Below, in pieces: positions 24,787 through 34,900 of a stretch of DNA of 64,000 bases (its first letter is position 1; the number at the start of each line of letters is the position of its first letter). The notes beneath the pieces are model-generated. The model searched no databases. It had not been told where the DNA came from and was given only the letters and a program-made list of their open reading frames with translations. A program made the translations under genes and the position numbers. This DNA is from Cyclobacterium lianum. GTDB lineage: Bacteria > Bacteroidota > Bacteroidia > Cytophagales > Cyclobacteriaceae. The stretch is taken from positions 186,001 to 250,000 of the forward strand of contig NZ_FRCY01000007.1 in the NCBI RefSeq assembly GCF_900143075.1. Reading direction: 5' to 3'.

Positions 24787-25250
24787 GCTTTTCTTGTTTT
24801 GACCCTACCATCGGCATGCAATTCCATGGTCTCAGTTTCAGAAAAATGAAGCGGAAAGGCTTCCTGAGCCAAAAAGGGTATTTCACCGGATTTTTCTACC
24901 CATTGCATCTCCACTGTATCCCTGAGCTCAAACAAGAGCCGGTGCCAGAATGGTGATTTGATCAATGCAAATTTAATCAATCCTCCCGAATTTACTCTAC
25001 CATTTATCCCCGGTGCCGGGGGGCTATGAAATATCACCTTGTCTGCCGAGTATTCTACAATGTCTAATGCTACTTCAGAAAAACTTCCGGCCAGGGCCTG
25101 AAGCTGAAATACTTCATGTATCAGATACACCCCTGTATGAGGCATATTGGGGTCTTTCGGAGAAAACCATTGAAATGTGGTGCCCCGGGAATCTTTAATA
25201 GTGATTGTTCCTTTTTGCCTGAATTGGGATTTAACCGCCCTGTAATCCAC
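24783..25250 (-). CDS. conserved hypothetical protein, 155 residues
   Basis: Starts with GTG at 25250; an in-frame TAA lies directly before it and the next Met is 36 codons in, so this start is firm. The protein is soluble, with FQWFSPKDPNMPHTGVYLI, HSPPAPGINGRVNSGGLIKFAL and a C-terminal LHADGRVKTRKA; no membrane helix or signal is evident. I do not recognise the family. It begins 19 bases after metF and overlaps cca by 4 bases, so it is translated between a folate enzyme and a tRNA enzyme. A nucleic-acid-related role linked to CCA addition would be speculation. Confidence 0.75.
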   Translation of the reverse strand: MDYRAVKSQFRQKGTITIKDSRGTTFQWFSPKDPNMPHTGVYLIHEVFQLQALAGSFSEVALDIVEYSADKVIFHSPPAPGINGRVNSGGLIKFALIKSPFWHRLLFELRDTVEMQWVEKSGEIPFLAQEAFPLHFSETETMELHADGRVKTRKA

Positions 25251-25269
25251 TTAAAACTATTTTTTGATC

Positions 25270-26223
25270 TTAAAAAACTTCTTTGGCTACCTTATAGGTG
25301 GCGTCTGCCCTGCTCATCGTATAATAATGAAGACTGGGCACACCATAGGCTATCAATTCCTTACTCTGTTGGATAGACCAGGCTATTCCCACTTCCTTTA
25401 CCTCTGCATTGCTCTTACAACGTTCCAACGCAAGCAGCAAATCATCGGGCAAATCCAGGTAAAAAATTCTGGGCAGATTTACGATTTGTGACAGGGTAGT
25501 GATTGGTTTCAGACCTGGTATGATGGGTATATCTATGCCCATTTCCCTTACCTTTTCGACAAACTCGAAATATTTGCGGTTGTCAAAAAACATCTGTGTG
25601 ACCACATAGCTGGCGCCGGCATCTACTTTTGCCTTCAGTTTCTTCAGGTCATAACTGATGCTCGGTGCTTCAAAGTGCTTTTCCGGGTATCCTGCTACAC
25701 CGACACAAAAATCCGTCTGGAAACCTACCTCTGTTTCATCATGCAGGTAGCGGCCATGATTCATGCCGATGATCTGTTCTACCAGCCCTGAAGCATAGCG
25801 ATGCCCCTCTTTATGAGGCACAAAATTCGCATCTGTTTTAGGCGCATCTCCTCTAAGCGCCAGGACATTTTCGACTCCTATAAAATAAAGGTCGATTAAT
25901 GCATTCTCCGTCTCCTCTTTCGAAAAACCTCCGCAGAGCAAATGGGGTACGGCATCTGTTTTGAACCTGTTCATTATCGCTGCACAAATCCCCACCGTTC
26001 CGGGCCTCTTCCGGGTACTTACCTTTTCCAGAAGTCCATTGGCATGTTTCTTATAAACGTATTCCTCCCGGTGATAGGTCACATCGATGAAGGGTGGGTT
26101 GAACTCCATCAACGGTGCTATTCCTTCAATCAGGTTAGTAAGGCTTTGCCCCTTGAGAGGGGGGAGTATTTCAAATGAGAAAAGCGTCTTGTCCGCAGCT
26201 TTGATGTGTTCGGTTACTTTCAT
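25270..26223 (-). CDS. metF: 5,10-methylenetetrahydrofolate reductase
   Basis: A 317-residue FAD-dependent TIM-barrel enzyme that reduces methylene-THF to methyl-THF, the methyl donor for MetH. Diagnostic stretches: FSFEILPPLKGQ (catalytic Glu), FIDVTYH, VGICAAI, HLLCGGFSKEETENAL, NVLALRGD, VAGYPEKH, VTQMFFDN and PIIPGLKPIT. It lies 30 bases downstream of the MetH C-terminal gene on the same strand, so it is probably controlled by the SAM riboswitch at 30097-30196. Confidence 0.96.
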   Translation of the reverse strand: MKVTEHIKAADKTLFSFEILPPLKGQSLTNLIEGIAPLMEFNPPFIDVTYHREEYVYKKHANGLLEKVSTRKRPGTVGICAAIMNRFKTDAVPHLLCGGFSKEETENALIDLYFIGVENVLALRGDAPKTDANFVPHKEGHRYASGLVEQIIGMNHGRYLHDETEVGFQTDFCVGVAGYPEKHFEAPSISYDLKKLKAKVDAGASYVVTQMFFDNRKYFEFVEKVREMGIDIPIIPGLKPITTLSQIVNLPRIFYLDLPDDLLLALERCKSNAEVKEVGIAWSIQQSKELIAYGVPSLHYYTMSRADATYKVAKEVF

Positions 26224-26253
26224 TGTGTTACATTATCGGGCAGTACGGCTGCC

Positions 26254-28968
26254 TCAACCGTCATAGGTCAATTGGGGTGAATAGGACAAATTGGGAGAAA
26301 GCCATCGTTCTGCCTGAGACTTGGACACGCCTTTGCGCCGCGCATAATCTTCTACCTGGTCCTCACCTATCTTTCCCAGACCGAAATATTTACTCTCCGG
26401 ATGAGCAAAATAATATCCGCTCACTGAGGAGGTGGGATACATGGCAAAGCTGTCGGTAAGACTCATGCCTGTATTCTTTTCAACTTCCAACAGGTCAAAC
26501 AAGGTACGTTTTTCGGAATGCTCCGGACAGGCCGGATATCCAGGCGCAGGGCGAATACCCTGGTAGGACTCCCTTATAAGACCGTCGTTGTCCAGGGTTT
26601 CTTCCGGCGCATAGGCCCAGAACTCTTTCCGTACCTGCTCATGCAGGTACTCTGCCGCCGCCTCTGCCAGTCGGTCGGCCATGGCTTTGAGCATGATATC
26701 GTTATAGTCGTCTCCTTCCTTTTGAAACACTTTCAATTTCTCTTCTATTCCCAGCCCGGTGGTAACGGCAAAGCCTCCGAAGTAATCCTGCTTTTTTGGA
26801 TGAATGTAGTCTACCAGGCTTCTGTTAGGCACTCCCTTACCTTTACGCCCCTGCTGCCTGAGAAAATGAAATACGAATTGCTTGTTTCTGGTAAATTCCG
26901 GATCAACGATCAAATCATCTCCTGAACGGTGTACCGGAAACAAGCCCAGGACTCCACTGGCCTTTAGCCAGCCTTCATTAATGATCCGGTCAAGCATGTT
27001 ATTGGCATCATTGTACAGTTTTAACGCTTCCTTGCCTACTACCGGATCCTTCAGAATCTTGGGGAATTTTCCCGCCAACATCCATGTACTGAAAAAGGGG
27101 GTCCAGTCGATGTATTTGCGGATAAGGCCAAGATCTAGTTTTTCGAAAACCTGAACGCCCGTTTTCCGGGGCCTTAGCGGTTCATATCTGGCCCAATCAA
27201 TACCTACAGGATTGAGTTTGGCTTCCTGATAGGTGACCAGTTGTTTTACCTGTTGCCTGGCTTCATGTTCATCACGTAATTTGCTGTAGAGGGCCTTCAT
27301 TTCCCTCCGGTACTTGTCTCTGCTTTCCTTACTGATGGCTTCTCCGGCTACAGGTACAGATTTGGAAGCGTCGGCTACGTGCACCACGGTACCGCTATAT
27401 ACCGGATCAATCTTCACGGCAGTATGTATCCTGGAGGTAGTGGCCCCGCCTATCAGGAGTGGAATCTTCAGGCCACGCCTTTCCATTTCTGCTGCTACAT
27501 TTACCATTTCATCCAGGGAAGGGGTGATCAGCCCGCTTAGTCCGACGATATCTACTTTTTGGGCAATCGCTTCATCAATGATCCTTTCGGTTTCAACCAT
27601 CACTCCCAGGTCGATGATCTTATAGCTATTGCAAGCCAGTACTACGCCGACTATATTTTTACCGATATCGTGAACATCTCCCTTCACCGTCGCCAGCAGG
27701 ATACGGTTGATGTTGTCATTCCCTTTGTCCTCTCCCTCTGGTGCCTCCTCGGGCAGGGGCATGAATGGCTCCAGGTAGGCAACGGCTTTTTTCATCACCC
27801 GGGCACTTTTTACTACTTGCGGAAGAAACATTTTCCCTTCTCCAAAAAGGTCTCCGACTACATTCATTCCATCCATCAACGGTCCCTCAATAACCTTGAG
27901 GGGATCGTCCAGTAGTAATCTGGCCTCTTCGGTATCCTCCACGATATGGTCCAGTACGCCTTTTACCAATGCGTGCTGAATCCGCTTTTCCACGGACAGG
28001 CTTCGCCAGGCTTCATCGGTTTTATCCTTCTTTCCTGCGGACTTGACAGTTTCGGCAAAATCCAGCAGGCGCTCTGTGGCATCCTCCCTCCTGTTCCAGA
28101 TCACATCCTCCACATGTTGCAGCAAATCCTTGGGTATATCATCATATACTTCCAGCATGGAGGGATTTACAATCCCCATGTCCATACCGTTTTTGATGGC
28201 ATGGTACAAAAATACAGCATGCATGGCCTCCCTTACCGGGTTGTTTCCTCTAAAAGAGAAAGATACATTGCTTACCCCCCCGCTTACCTTGGCTCCCGGC
28301 AAATTGTTTTTGATCCATTTTGTAGCCCGAAAAAAATCAATGGCGTTGGACTTGTGTTCGTCCATTCCGGTGGCTACGGGAAATATATTCGGATCGAAGA
28401 TGATGTCCTGTGGATTGAATTTCACCTGTCGGGTGAGGATATCATAGCTTCTCTTGCATATCTGTATGCGCCGTTCGTAGGTATCGGCCTGTCCTTTTTC
28501 ATCAAAGGCCATGACTACCACGGCCGCCCCAAATTTTTTGATGGTTTTGGCCTGCTGGATAAATTCTTCCTCTCCATTTTTGAGGCTGATGGAGTTTACT
28601 ATTCCCTTTCCCTGTATGCATTTGAGTCCGGCAAGGATAATTTTCCATTTGGAGCTGTCAATCATCACCGGGATTCGGCTGATCTCCGGTTCCGATGCAA
28701 TCAGATTGAGGAATTTGACCATAGCCGCCTCTCCGTCAAGCATGGCTTCATCCATACAAACGTCCAGAATCTGGGCTCCTCCCCGGACCTGATCCAGGGC
28801 TACCTCAATGGCTTCATCGTAGTTTCCATTCAATATCAGCCGGGCAAATTTTTTGGAACCGGTGACATTGGTTCGTTCTCCAATATTTACAAAATTAATG
28901 GCGGCATTGAAAACCAAAGGCTCCAGCCCGGATAGTTGCAATGCAGGCTCCTTATGGGTATACGTCAT
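26254..28968 (-). CDS. metH: methionine synthase, folate- and cobalamin-binding part (split MetH, C-terminal polypeptide)
   Basis: A 904-residue protein from the ATG at 28968 (a TTG five codons earlier overlaps the previous gene). Order: pterin/methyl-THF-binding domain (~25-300; [31 protein letters not shown]), cobalamin cap and Rossmann domain (~320-550) with [14 protein letters not shown] giving the DxHxxG cobalamin-binding His near 430, and the SAM-dependent reactivation domain (~570-904; [26 protein letters not shown]). The homocysteine domain is on the separate upstream gene, 4 bases away. Together they transfer the methyl of methyl-THF to homocysteine through cobalamin. Confidence 0.95.
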   Translation of the reverse strand: MTYTHKEPALQLSGLEPLVFNAAINFVNIGERTNVTGSKKFARLILNGNYDEAIEVALDQVRGGAQILDVCMDEAMLDGEAAMVKFLNLIASEPEISRIPVMIDSSKWKIILAGLKCIQGKGIVNSISLKNGEEEFIQQAKTIKKFGAAVVVMAFDEKGQADTYERRIQICKRSYDILTRQVKFNPQDIIFDPNIFPVATGMDEHKSNAIDFFRATKWIKNNLPGAKVSGGVSNVSFSFRGNNPVREAMHAVFLYHAIKNGMDMGIVNPSMLEVYDDIPKDLLQHVEDVIWNRREDATERLLDFAETVKSAGKKDKTDEAWRSLSVEKRIQHALVKGVLDHIVEDTEEARLLLDDPLKVIEGPLMDGMNVVGDLFGEGKMFLPQVVKSARVMKKAVAYLEPFMPLPEEAPEGEDKGNDNINRILLATVKGDVHDIGKNIVGVVLACNSYKIIDLGVMVETERIIDEAIAQKVDIVGLSGLITPSLDEMVNVAAEMERRGLKIPLLIGGATTSRIHTAVKIDPVYSGTVVHVADASKSVPVAGEAISKESRDKYRREMKALYSKLRDEHEARQQVKQLVTYQEAKLNPVGIDWARYEPLRPRKTGVQVFEKLDLGLIRKYIDWTPFFSTWMLAGKFPKILKDPVVGKEALKLYNDANNMLDRIINEGWLKASGVLGLFPVHRSGDDLIVDPEFTRNKQFVFHFLRQQGRKGKGVPNRSLVDYIHPKKQDYFGGFAVTTGLGIEEKLKVFQKEGDDYNDIMLKAMADRLAEAAAEYLHEQVRKEFWAYAPEETLDNDGLIRESYQGIRPAPGYPACPEHSEKRTLFDLLEVEKNTGMSLTDSFAMYPTSSVSGYYFAHPESKYFGLGKIGEDQVEDYARRKGVSKSQAERWLSPNLSYSPQLTYDG

Positions 28969-28972
28969 GGGT

Positions 28973-30016
28973 TTACTTTTCAAGGATTTTTACGTTCAAC
29001 TGCCGGGGACTATATTTGGAGGCCGTATTGGAGATGGTTGCAATATGCTCCGGTGTGGTACCACAACAGCCTCCCACGATATTGACCCAACCTTCCTTCA
29101 GAAAGTCCTCCAGTTGTTCATTCATTTCGGCCGGTCCCTGGTCGTATTTTCCGAATTCATTGGGCAAGCCGGCATTGGGATACACGCTCACGTAGTAAGG
29201 CGCATTCTCGGCGAGAACCTTGAGGTAGGGCCGGAGTTCTTTGGCTCCCAGCGCACAATTCAAGCCCACACTCAAGAGCGGCACATGCGAAATAGATATC
29301 AGAAAAGCTTCTGTGGTCTGTCCGGAAAGCGTGCGCCCGGATGCATCTGTGATGGTCCCGGAGATCATGATGGGGATTCCCCCCTCATGCGGATCCAGAG
29401 GCAGGCCCCGTTTTTCAAAAACTTCCTGAATGGCATATAGGGCAGCTTTGGCATTCAGGGTATCAAACACGGTCTCGATCAAAAGGATATCCACTCCACC
29501 ATCCAGAAGCCCTTCTACCTGCTCCGAATAGGCTTCTACGAGCTGGTCAAAGGATATGGCACGGTATCCCGGATCATTTACATCGGGAGAAATTGAAGCG
29601 GTTCGATTGGTTGGACCTATAGCTCCGGCTACGAATCTGGGCTTTTTAGGATTCTTGGCAGTACATTCATCTGCTACTTGCCGGGCCAATTTCGCTGAGG
29701 CTACATTTAGTTCGTAGGCCAGATCTGAAAGACCATAATCTTCCTGTGCGATGGAAGTACTGCTAAATGTATTGGTTTCTACGATGTCTGCACCGGCATC
29801 GAAATAGGCTTTGTGGATTTCCCGGATGATTTGAGGACGGGTAAGTGATAGCAGATCGTTGTTGCCACGGAGAGATTTTTTAACTCCGTAGAGGGCTTCA
29901 TTTCTGAAGTCATCTTCCTTCAATGCATAACGCTGTATCATGGTGCCCATGGCACCGTCCAGTATTAGAATTTTCTTCTGAAGTTGTTGTAGCAATAAAT
30001 CGGTTCTATTTGGCAT
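28973..30016 (-). CDS. metH: homocysteine S-methyltransferase module of split MetH (N-terminal polypeptide)
   Basis: A 347-residue TIM-barrel protein matching the first module of MetH. It contains [63 protein letters not shown] and [13 protein letters not shown]; the Cys of NCALG and the CC pair of GGCCG are the zinc ligands that bind homocysteine. In E. coli this module is fused to the rest; here it is a separate gene ending 4 bases before the second one, a split seen in other Bacteroidota. It is the first gene after the SAM riboswitch. Confidence 0.94.
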   Translation of the reverse strand: MPNRTDLLLQQLQKKILILDGAMGTMIQRYALKEDDFRNEALYGVKKSLRGNNDLLSLTRPQIIREIHKAYFDAGADIVETNTFSSTSIAQEDYGLSDLAYELNVASAKLARQVADECTAKNPKKPRFVAGAIGPTNRTASISPDVNDPGYRAISFDQLVEAYSEQVEGLLDGGVDILLIETVFDTLNAKAALYAIQEVFEKRGLPLDPHEGGIPIMISGTITDASGRTLSGQTTEAFLISISHVPLLSVGLNCALGAKELRPYLKVLAENAPYYVSVYPNAGLPNEFGKYDQGPAEMNEQLEDFLKEGWVNIVGGCCGTTPEHIATISNTASKYSPRQLNVKILEK

Positions 30017-30096
30017 CTGTCTATAGCATTTCTTTTTAAAAAGCCTGTACGAGCATGAACCGCCATAAAACTAGAAAAGTTTATCTACCTTATTCG

Positions 30097-30196
30097 GCTC
30101 ATCTTTATCCGGCTTTTCCGGAACGGGAATTAGCACCTTGTCACATCAGGTTGCTAAGACATCATAGGGCCCTACCCTCCGTCTTTCTCGATAAGC
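30097..30196 (-). promoter_or_regulatory. SAM-I (S-box) riboswitch
   Basis: Read on the minus strand from 30196 to 30097, the segment carries the S-box consensus in order: CTTATCGAGA at the 5' end, GGAGGG, GGCCCTATGA, TAGCAACCTG, AAGGTGCTAATTCC and AAAGATGAGC at the 3' end. GCTTATC and GATGAGC close the P1 helix with one G-U pair. These are the core and kink-turn elements of SAM-I aptamers, which shut off methionine genes when S-adenosylmethionine binds. It lies 80 bases before the metH N-terminal gene. No intrinsic terminator with a T-run was seen between aptamer and ATG, so control may be translational or use a cryptic terminator. Confidence 0.95.
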
Positions 30197-30201
30197 AATG
30201 G

Positions 30202-30209
30202 CAAAAGTA
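30202..30209 (-). promoter_or_regulatory. promoter -7 box of the SAM-riboswitch operon
   Basis: On the minus strand TACTTTTG matches TAnnTTTG, 6 bases upstream of the first base of the aptamer. Transcription would start almost exactly at the P1 helix, which supports both calls. Confidence 0.65.
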
Positions 30210-30302
30210 ACAGGATTTCAGAAGAAAAAACCCCTTTTTGTAAAAAAATTTGGCTCAAGGCAGAGATCAGCTTTGATCCATGCTGTCAATTGTAAACCCG
30301 AC

Positions 30303-31613
30303 TTAGGGCTTTAAGCCTAGTCCAAATTGAACGTAGGGGCCTGAAAGGTAATTGGCCATGGATACTTCGCCCAGCCGGTACCGGCTCAGGGGCAACTCAT
30401 ACCCGCCATGAACAGAGTAGACGAAACTAAAAAGATTCTTAAACACCGGCATCGCATAGGACATGACCAGCTCACCTTTGCTCATAAGTCCCCTGTTGCG
30501 GAGGTATCCGTCAAAGTCCGGCTCTTCAAACAATAGGGGGAAATCCGGCTTTGAACCGTGCTCAACAGTGTACCGGATCGTACCCATGCCCAATCCAGCC
30601 ATGATGCCAAGTTCCAGGTTTTTCCGTTTATACAATTGAAACCCGTAATTCCCATAGGCCCGCAGGCTGTTTAAGGTATGTTGGTAGGTTTCGTTTCCCT
30701 GCCCTGTATTGGCAATGTTGAATATATCCACGCCATAGAGCCGTCCCCTGTTTTCAGCGAGTATTTTCATCCCCAGGTATCCGGGGGTTCTACTGAATGG
30801 CTGCCAGCCGTTATCTGCCAAAACCTGATTGAGGCGTTTTGGGTTTTTAAAATTTTTACCATAAAAAAAATGTACACCGATACCTGCATCGGGAAAAAAT
30901 AATTTTTGATTGGAAAGAGACACCCCTGCCCCAAGCCGAAAAAACGCACCGCTCTGTAAGTTATCAAAGGTGATACCGTTCATCGTCCAGGCCCCTTCAA
31001 AAGGACTGAACGAATAGCCGAATTTACCAAGAACGCTAAGATTTTCTTCCAGTCCGGGTAGGGGTAAATCATAACCGAATTGAAAGCCGATTTCAGTCAA
31101 AAACCCCCCAAAGCGATGAGAGCCCTTTTGAATATCATGCTGGCGTATGATAAAACCCTGAGCCGGTTGATCGAGAAAGGAAGTAAGGTCCGATACGCGT
31201 CGCTGGTCTTTTAGCATTTGAAAATTGAGGTAACCGGCACCCAGGGACATGTAATGTACCAGGTGAAATTTACCCTCTTCTGTGAGTGCATAGCCTACGT
31301 TCATATAAAACCTGCTGGTACGGTTGTCCAGGGTATACTCTCTGAAATAAGAATTGGTACCATTGTTTTGAAACAGCTCAAAGCCAAGGATAAAATCTGT
31401 AAGGCGATACTGAAAACCCAGGCCCATAGAATTGTACCCGCCCCGGAGATTGGATATCCCTTTGTGGGCAAGCATTTCGTTCAGCTCCCTGATGTTGGAT
31501 CCAGATGTCCCCAAAATAAAATACAAGGTCGACCGCTCCGAAAGCCTTGTCTGCTGGGCATACAGGTCCGTCATAGCCAAAAAGAAAAGTATCAAACAGG
31601 TTATCCGTCTCAT
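30303..31613 (-). CDS. secreted, probable outer-membrane beta-barrel protein with internal duplication
   Basis: 436 residues from the ATG at 31613, which gives a clean signal peptide (RRITCLILFFLAMTDLYAQ) and keeps the -7 box upstream; a start 16 codons earlier would put that box inside the gene. The mature protein is rich in aromatic/glycine strands (GLGFQYRLTDFILGFELF, LGAGYLNF, VQFGLGL) expected of a beta-barrel. It consists of two similar halves: LNEMLAHKGISNLRGGYNSMG in the first half aligns with LNQVLADNGWQPFSRTPGYLG in the second, quoted here as the anchors LNEMLAHKG and LNQVLADNG; later strands also match. Function and ligand unknown. Confidence 0.75.
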   Translation of the reverse strand: MRRITCLILFFLAMTDLYAQQTRLSERSTLYFILGTSGSNIRELNEMLAHKGISNLRGGYNSMGLGFQYRLTDFILGFELFQNNGTNSYFREYTLDNRTSRFYMNVGYALTEEGKFHLVHYMSLGAGYLNFQMLKDQRRVSDLTSFLDQPAQGFIIRQHDIQKGSHRFGGFLTEIGFQFGYDLPLPGLEENLSVLGKFGYSFSPFEGAWTMNGITFDNLQSGAFFRLGAGVSLSNQKLFFPDAGIGVHFFYGKNFKNPKRLNQVLADNGWQPFSRTPGYLGMKILAENRGRLYGVDIFNIANTGQGNETYQHTLNSLRAYGNYGFQLYKRKNLELGIMAGLGMGTIRYTVEHGSKPDFPLLFEEPDFDGYLRNRGLMSKGELVMSYAMPVFKNLFSFVYSVHGGYELPLSRYRLGEVSMANYLSGPYVQFGLGLKP

Positions 31614-31960
31614 ATTGCTTTCCAAAGGTGCAAAGGTAAAATTTAAACCGGAAATTTGCATTATTATTTCAGGTCCTTCCGGTTTTATGACAACAGGAAA
31701 AATGATGCCAACCGGGGCTGGGAAGTGTTGATTGATGTACCCGGTTTATTGATTTTGCAATGTGGAAATTGCCTGTCAGAAACCTTCAGTGCAAAGATTC
31801 GGATCAGCTATGCTCTCCCGCTATGGAATCTCCGGAGTCATAGACAGGGGATTTGTATTCTTCCGAGCGATGCTGCGTCAGCATTGCTTAAGCCCAGACA
31901 TCGCGTTCCGGCCGGGAGGATTCGCTGTCCGAAGTTGGTATTCCCTTTTTTTGCACCGAT
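31614..31960. other. intergenic region, 347 bases
   Basis: Lies between the stop of the GAF/PAS kinase (31961) and the start of the barrel gene, both on the minus strand. It holds the -7 box at 31631-31638 and a short dyad ATGCTG-CGT-CAGCAT at 31870-31884 without a T-run. Plus-strand reading frames here look spurious. No clear terminator for the kinase gene was found. Confidence 0.4.
31631..31638 (-). promoter_or_regulatory. promoter -7 box of the barrel gene
   Basis: On the minus strand TACCTTTG matches TAnnTTTG, 18 bases before the ATG at 31613. It supports that start over the longer frame. Confidence 0.5.
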
Positions 31961-34900
31961 TCAAAGATATTTGATAATCTTGCCATAAAGGTTCTCCGGT
32001 GTAAAGGGCTTGGAAATGTAATCGTCCATACCCGAGGCTTCCAACTGCTCCTTAACCTCCAGCAATGAGGAGGCAGTAAGGGCGATAATCGGAACGTTTC
32101 GCTTGGACAGCAGGTCCAGTTTACGAATGATCCTGGCCACCTCAAATCCATCCATTTCGGGCATTTGCAGATCCAGCAGTACCAGATCAAAATCATTTTT
32201 AATAAAATGGTCCAGCGCTATCTTACCGTTGGCAGCAAATACTATTTCGCCTACCCCCCACTTCGAGAGGTATTTTTTGAGCAAAACCTGATTGACCTGG
32301 TTGTCTTCGGCCACGAGTATCTTCTTTTCTTCGAGCTTCCCATTCCATTCCACCTCGTCCTTGGAACTCAGCGGCGGAATTTCATCCTGTTTTTCGAAAT
32401 CCACTTCAAACCAGAAGGTTGACCCCTCTCCCAATTTCGATTTCAGGTGAATCTCAGTACCAAATAGTCTGGTCAGCTTTTTTACAATTGCAAGGCCCAG
32501 GCCGGTACCTCCGTATTTTCTGGTGGTATCAGAACTCGCCTGCGTGAAAGCATCAAAGATGGAATTTACCTTACTGGCCGCAATACCGATACCTGTATCC
32601 TTAACGGTAAATCGGACGGTTACCCAATTGTCCTTTTGTTTGACCAAATCAAGAGAAACCTTGATGTACCCTTTATCAGTAAATTTGATCGCATTGCTGA
32701 CCAGGTTATTGAGGATTTGCGCGATGCGTACAGGATCCCCAATCAGCAGGTCGGGCATGTCGAAATCTGGCTCGTAGATGATCTCAAGGGCCTTGTCCCG
32801 GATCTGGTAGGCATAGGAGTGGATGATCCGGTTGATCAGGTTTTTTGGTTCGAAGGGCACCTTTTCCAATATCAGCTTTCCGGAATCTATCTTATTGAAG
32901 TCCAGAATGTCATTGATAAGGCCCAGCAGGTTTTCTGCTGAAAATTGAAGGGTACGCAGGTTTTCCAACTGGTCCTCCCTGGGATTATCTTCCAGCAAAA
33001 GATGGGAAAGACCGATTACAGCATTCATGGGCGTACGGATCTCATGACTCATTACGGACAAAAACTGGCTTTTGGCATTCAGAGCCGATTCTGCCTTTTC
33101 CTTGGCTTTAAAGAGTTCCTTTTGAGTTTCCTTAAGTTTGGTAATATCTCTGGCAATACCTGTATAGTAGCGTACCTCTCCTTTTTCATCCTTAATTACC
33201 TTGCCGCTGGAGCTGAAAACCCTATAATGCCCCTTTTTATGACGCAATCGAAATTCAAATTCAGGATTGTCCTCAAAGTACCTGATATGGCTGATTTCCC
33301 CGTCCAGAAATACCTGTGCATCCTCCGGATGAAGGTAATCCGTAAAATCCCCGCTGGTAAATTCAAAAGTTTCATAACCCAGAAACTGCTTGATATTCGG
33401 TGAAACGTAACTCAATTCCATTTGTGCAGTGATTGAAAAGATGATTTCTGTAGATTCTTCTACCAGGTTTCGATATTTGATCTCACTTCTTTTCAGTTCT
33501 CTTTTTGCCTTGTACTCCTCTGAAATATCCCGAACAATCCCCAGAAAATACTCCAATTGATTCCCATTAAATATTGGGCTGGCGGTCAGTTCGTAAATCC
33601 TGTTCAAATAGGGCAGGATCTTACTCACCGTATTTTTTTTATCCAGGGCCTCCTGCATCAAGGGGGCCACTTCTTCAAAAGTAGTGGTGTGCACCTCCTT
33701 AAGGGATTTGCCTTCAAAATACTCCTTGTCCAGGCCCCAATATCGGAAATTAGATCCTTCTGCGACCAGGTATTTGAGATTTTTGTCTATCAGAAAAACA
33801 TTGGTATGCGGAATGTTGGATGCCAAAACCCGATAGCGGTTTTTGATTTTCTCTATTTCCAGCCTGTCATTTTTCCTTTCTGTGACATCCTGCAATAATC
33901 CCTCATACATTACCACCTGTCCTTCCGGACATACCACCGGTCTTATTTTATCTTCCACCCACCTGTAAGAGCCATCTGCCGAAATCAAGCGGTATTCCCG
34001 GCTGTACTGGGCTTTTTCCGGCTGCATCAACTCTTTTTCGAATATCGCCAGGTCATCGGGATGGATGATATCCATCAAACTGGCTCCCTGACGAATGAGC
34101 TTTTCTGCTCTGTAGCCAAACTGGTTAATGTTTTCGGTAATATAGCACAATTTGAAACCCTGATTGGGCTCTACCTCAAAAAGTACCGCAGGGCTGTTTT
34201 CAATGATCATCTTGGCCTTTCGCGCCATCTCCTCACGCTGAATCTTAGAGGTGAGGTTTCTGACGAGAAAGGAGTATCCGATTTTTTCACCTTCCCGGTT
34301 TTGAATCGGCTTTACAGACACTTCATAGGGCTGTACCTGTGTTGAATTGTCCAATAACTGCACCTCTTCGACCCAGATGCCCGTATCGTCAGCCTGCCGG
34401 GCCAGCCCATCAAAAGTATCCGATACTGCGTTGATGATCTGGAAAAAATCACTGATCTTACCATGACCACTTTGTTGGGGATTACCCTCGAAAATAGCCT
34501 CCTGATTCATGTACACTACATTAAGGTTCAGGTCAGTAACGTATATGGGCTCATTTACCTGAGCAAGGATCTGTGATTCAAACAAAAGCTTGCGTTCGAC
34601 TGTCTTCTTCTCCGTAATGTCGTTACAAAAGCCAAATACCTCCAGGTTGCCCTGTGGGGTCAACTGGTTGACCTGAACCCCATAGGCGATGTACTTGTCT
34701 TTGCCATTCGGATTGGAGAAAATAAACTCCCCGGAAACAGATTTTCTCTTGTTGATAGCGAGTTGAATTTTCGATTTCACCGCATCCCGGTCTTCAGGTC
34801 GGATAAGATTGAGAAAATTCCGGATACTCATCCCGCCTGGCTCATACTCCAATTGAAAAATCCTATTGATACCCCTGGAGAAATATATCCGGCGGTCCGA

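Noticed and set aside
27946-28935. 329-codon frame antisense to the metH C-terminal gene
   Set aside because: It lies entirely inside a conserved coding gene on the other strand; it is a codon-usage shadow.
31656-31988. 110-codon plus-strand frame between the barrel gene and the GAF/PAS kinase
   Set aside because: It overlaps the kinase 3' end and a promoter region, with no recognisable domain.
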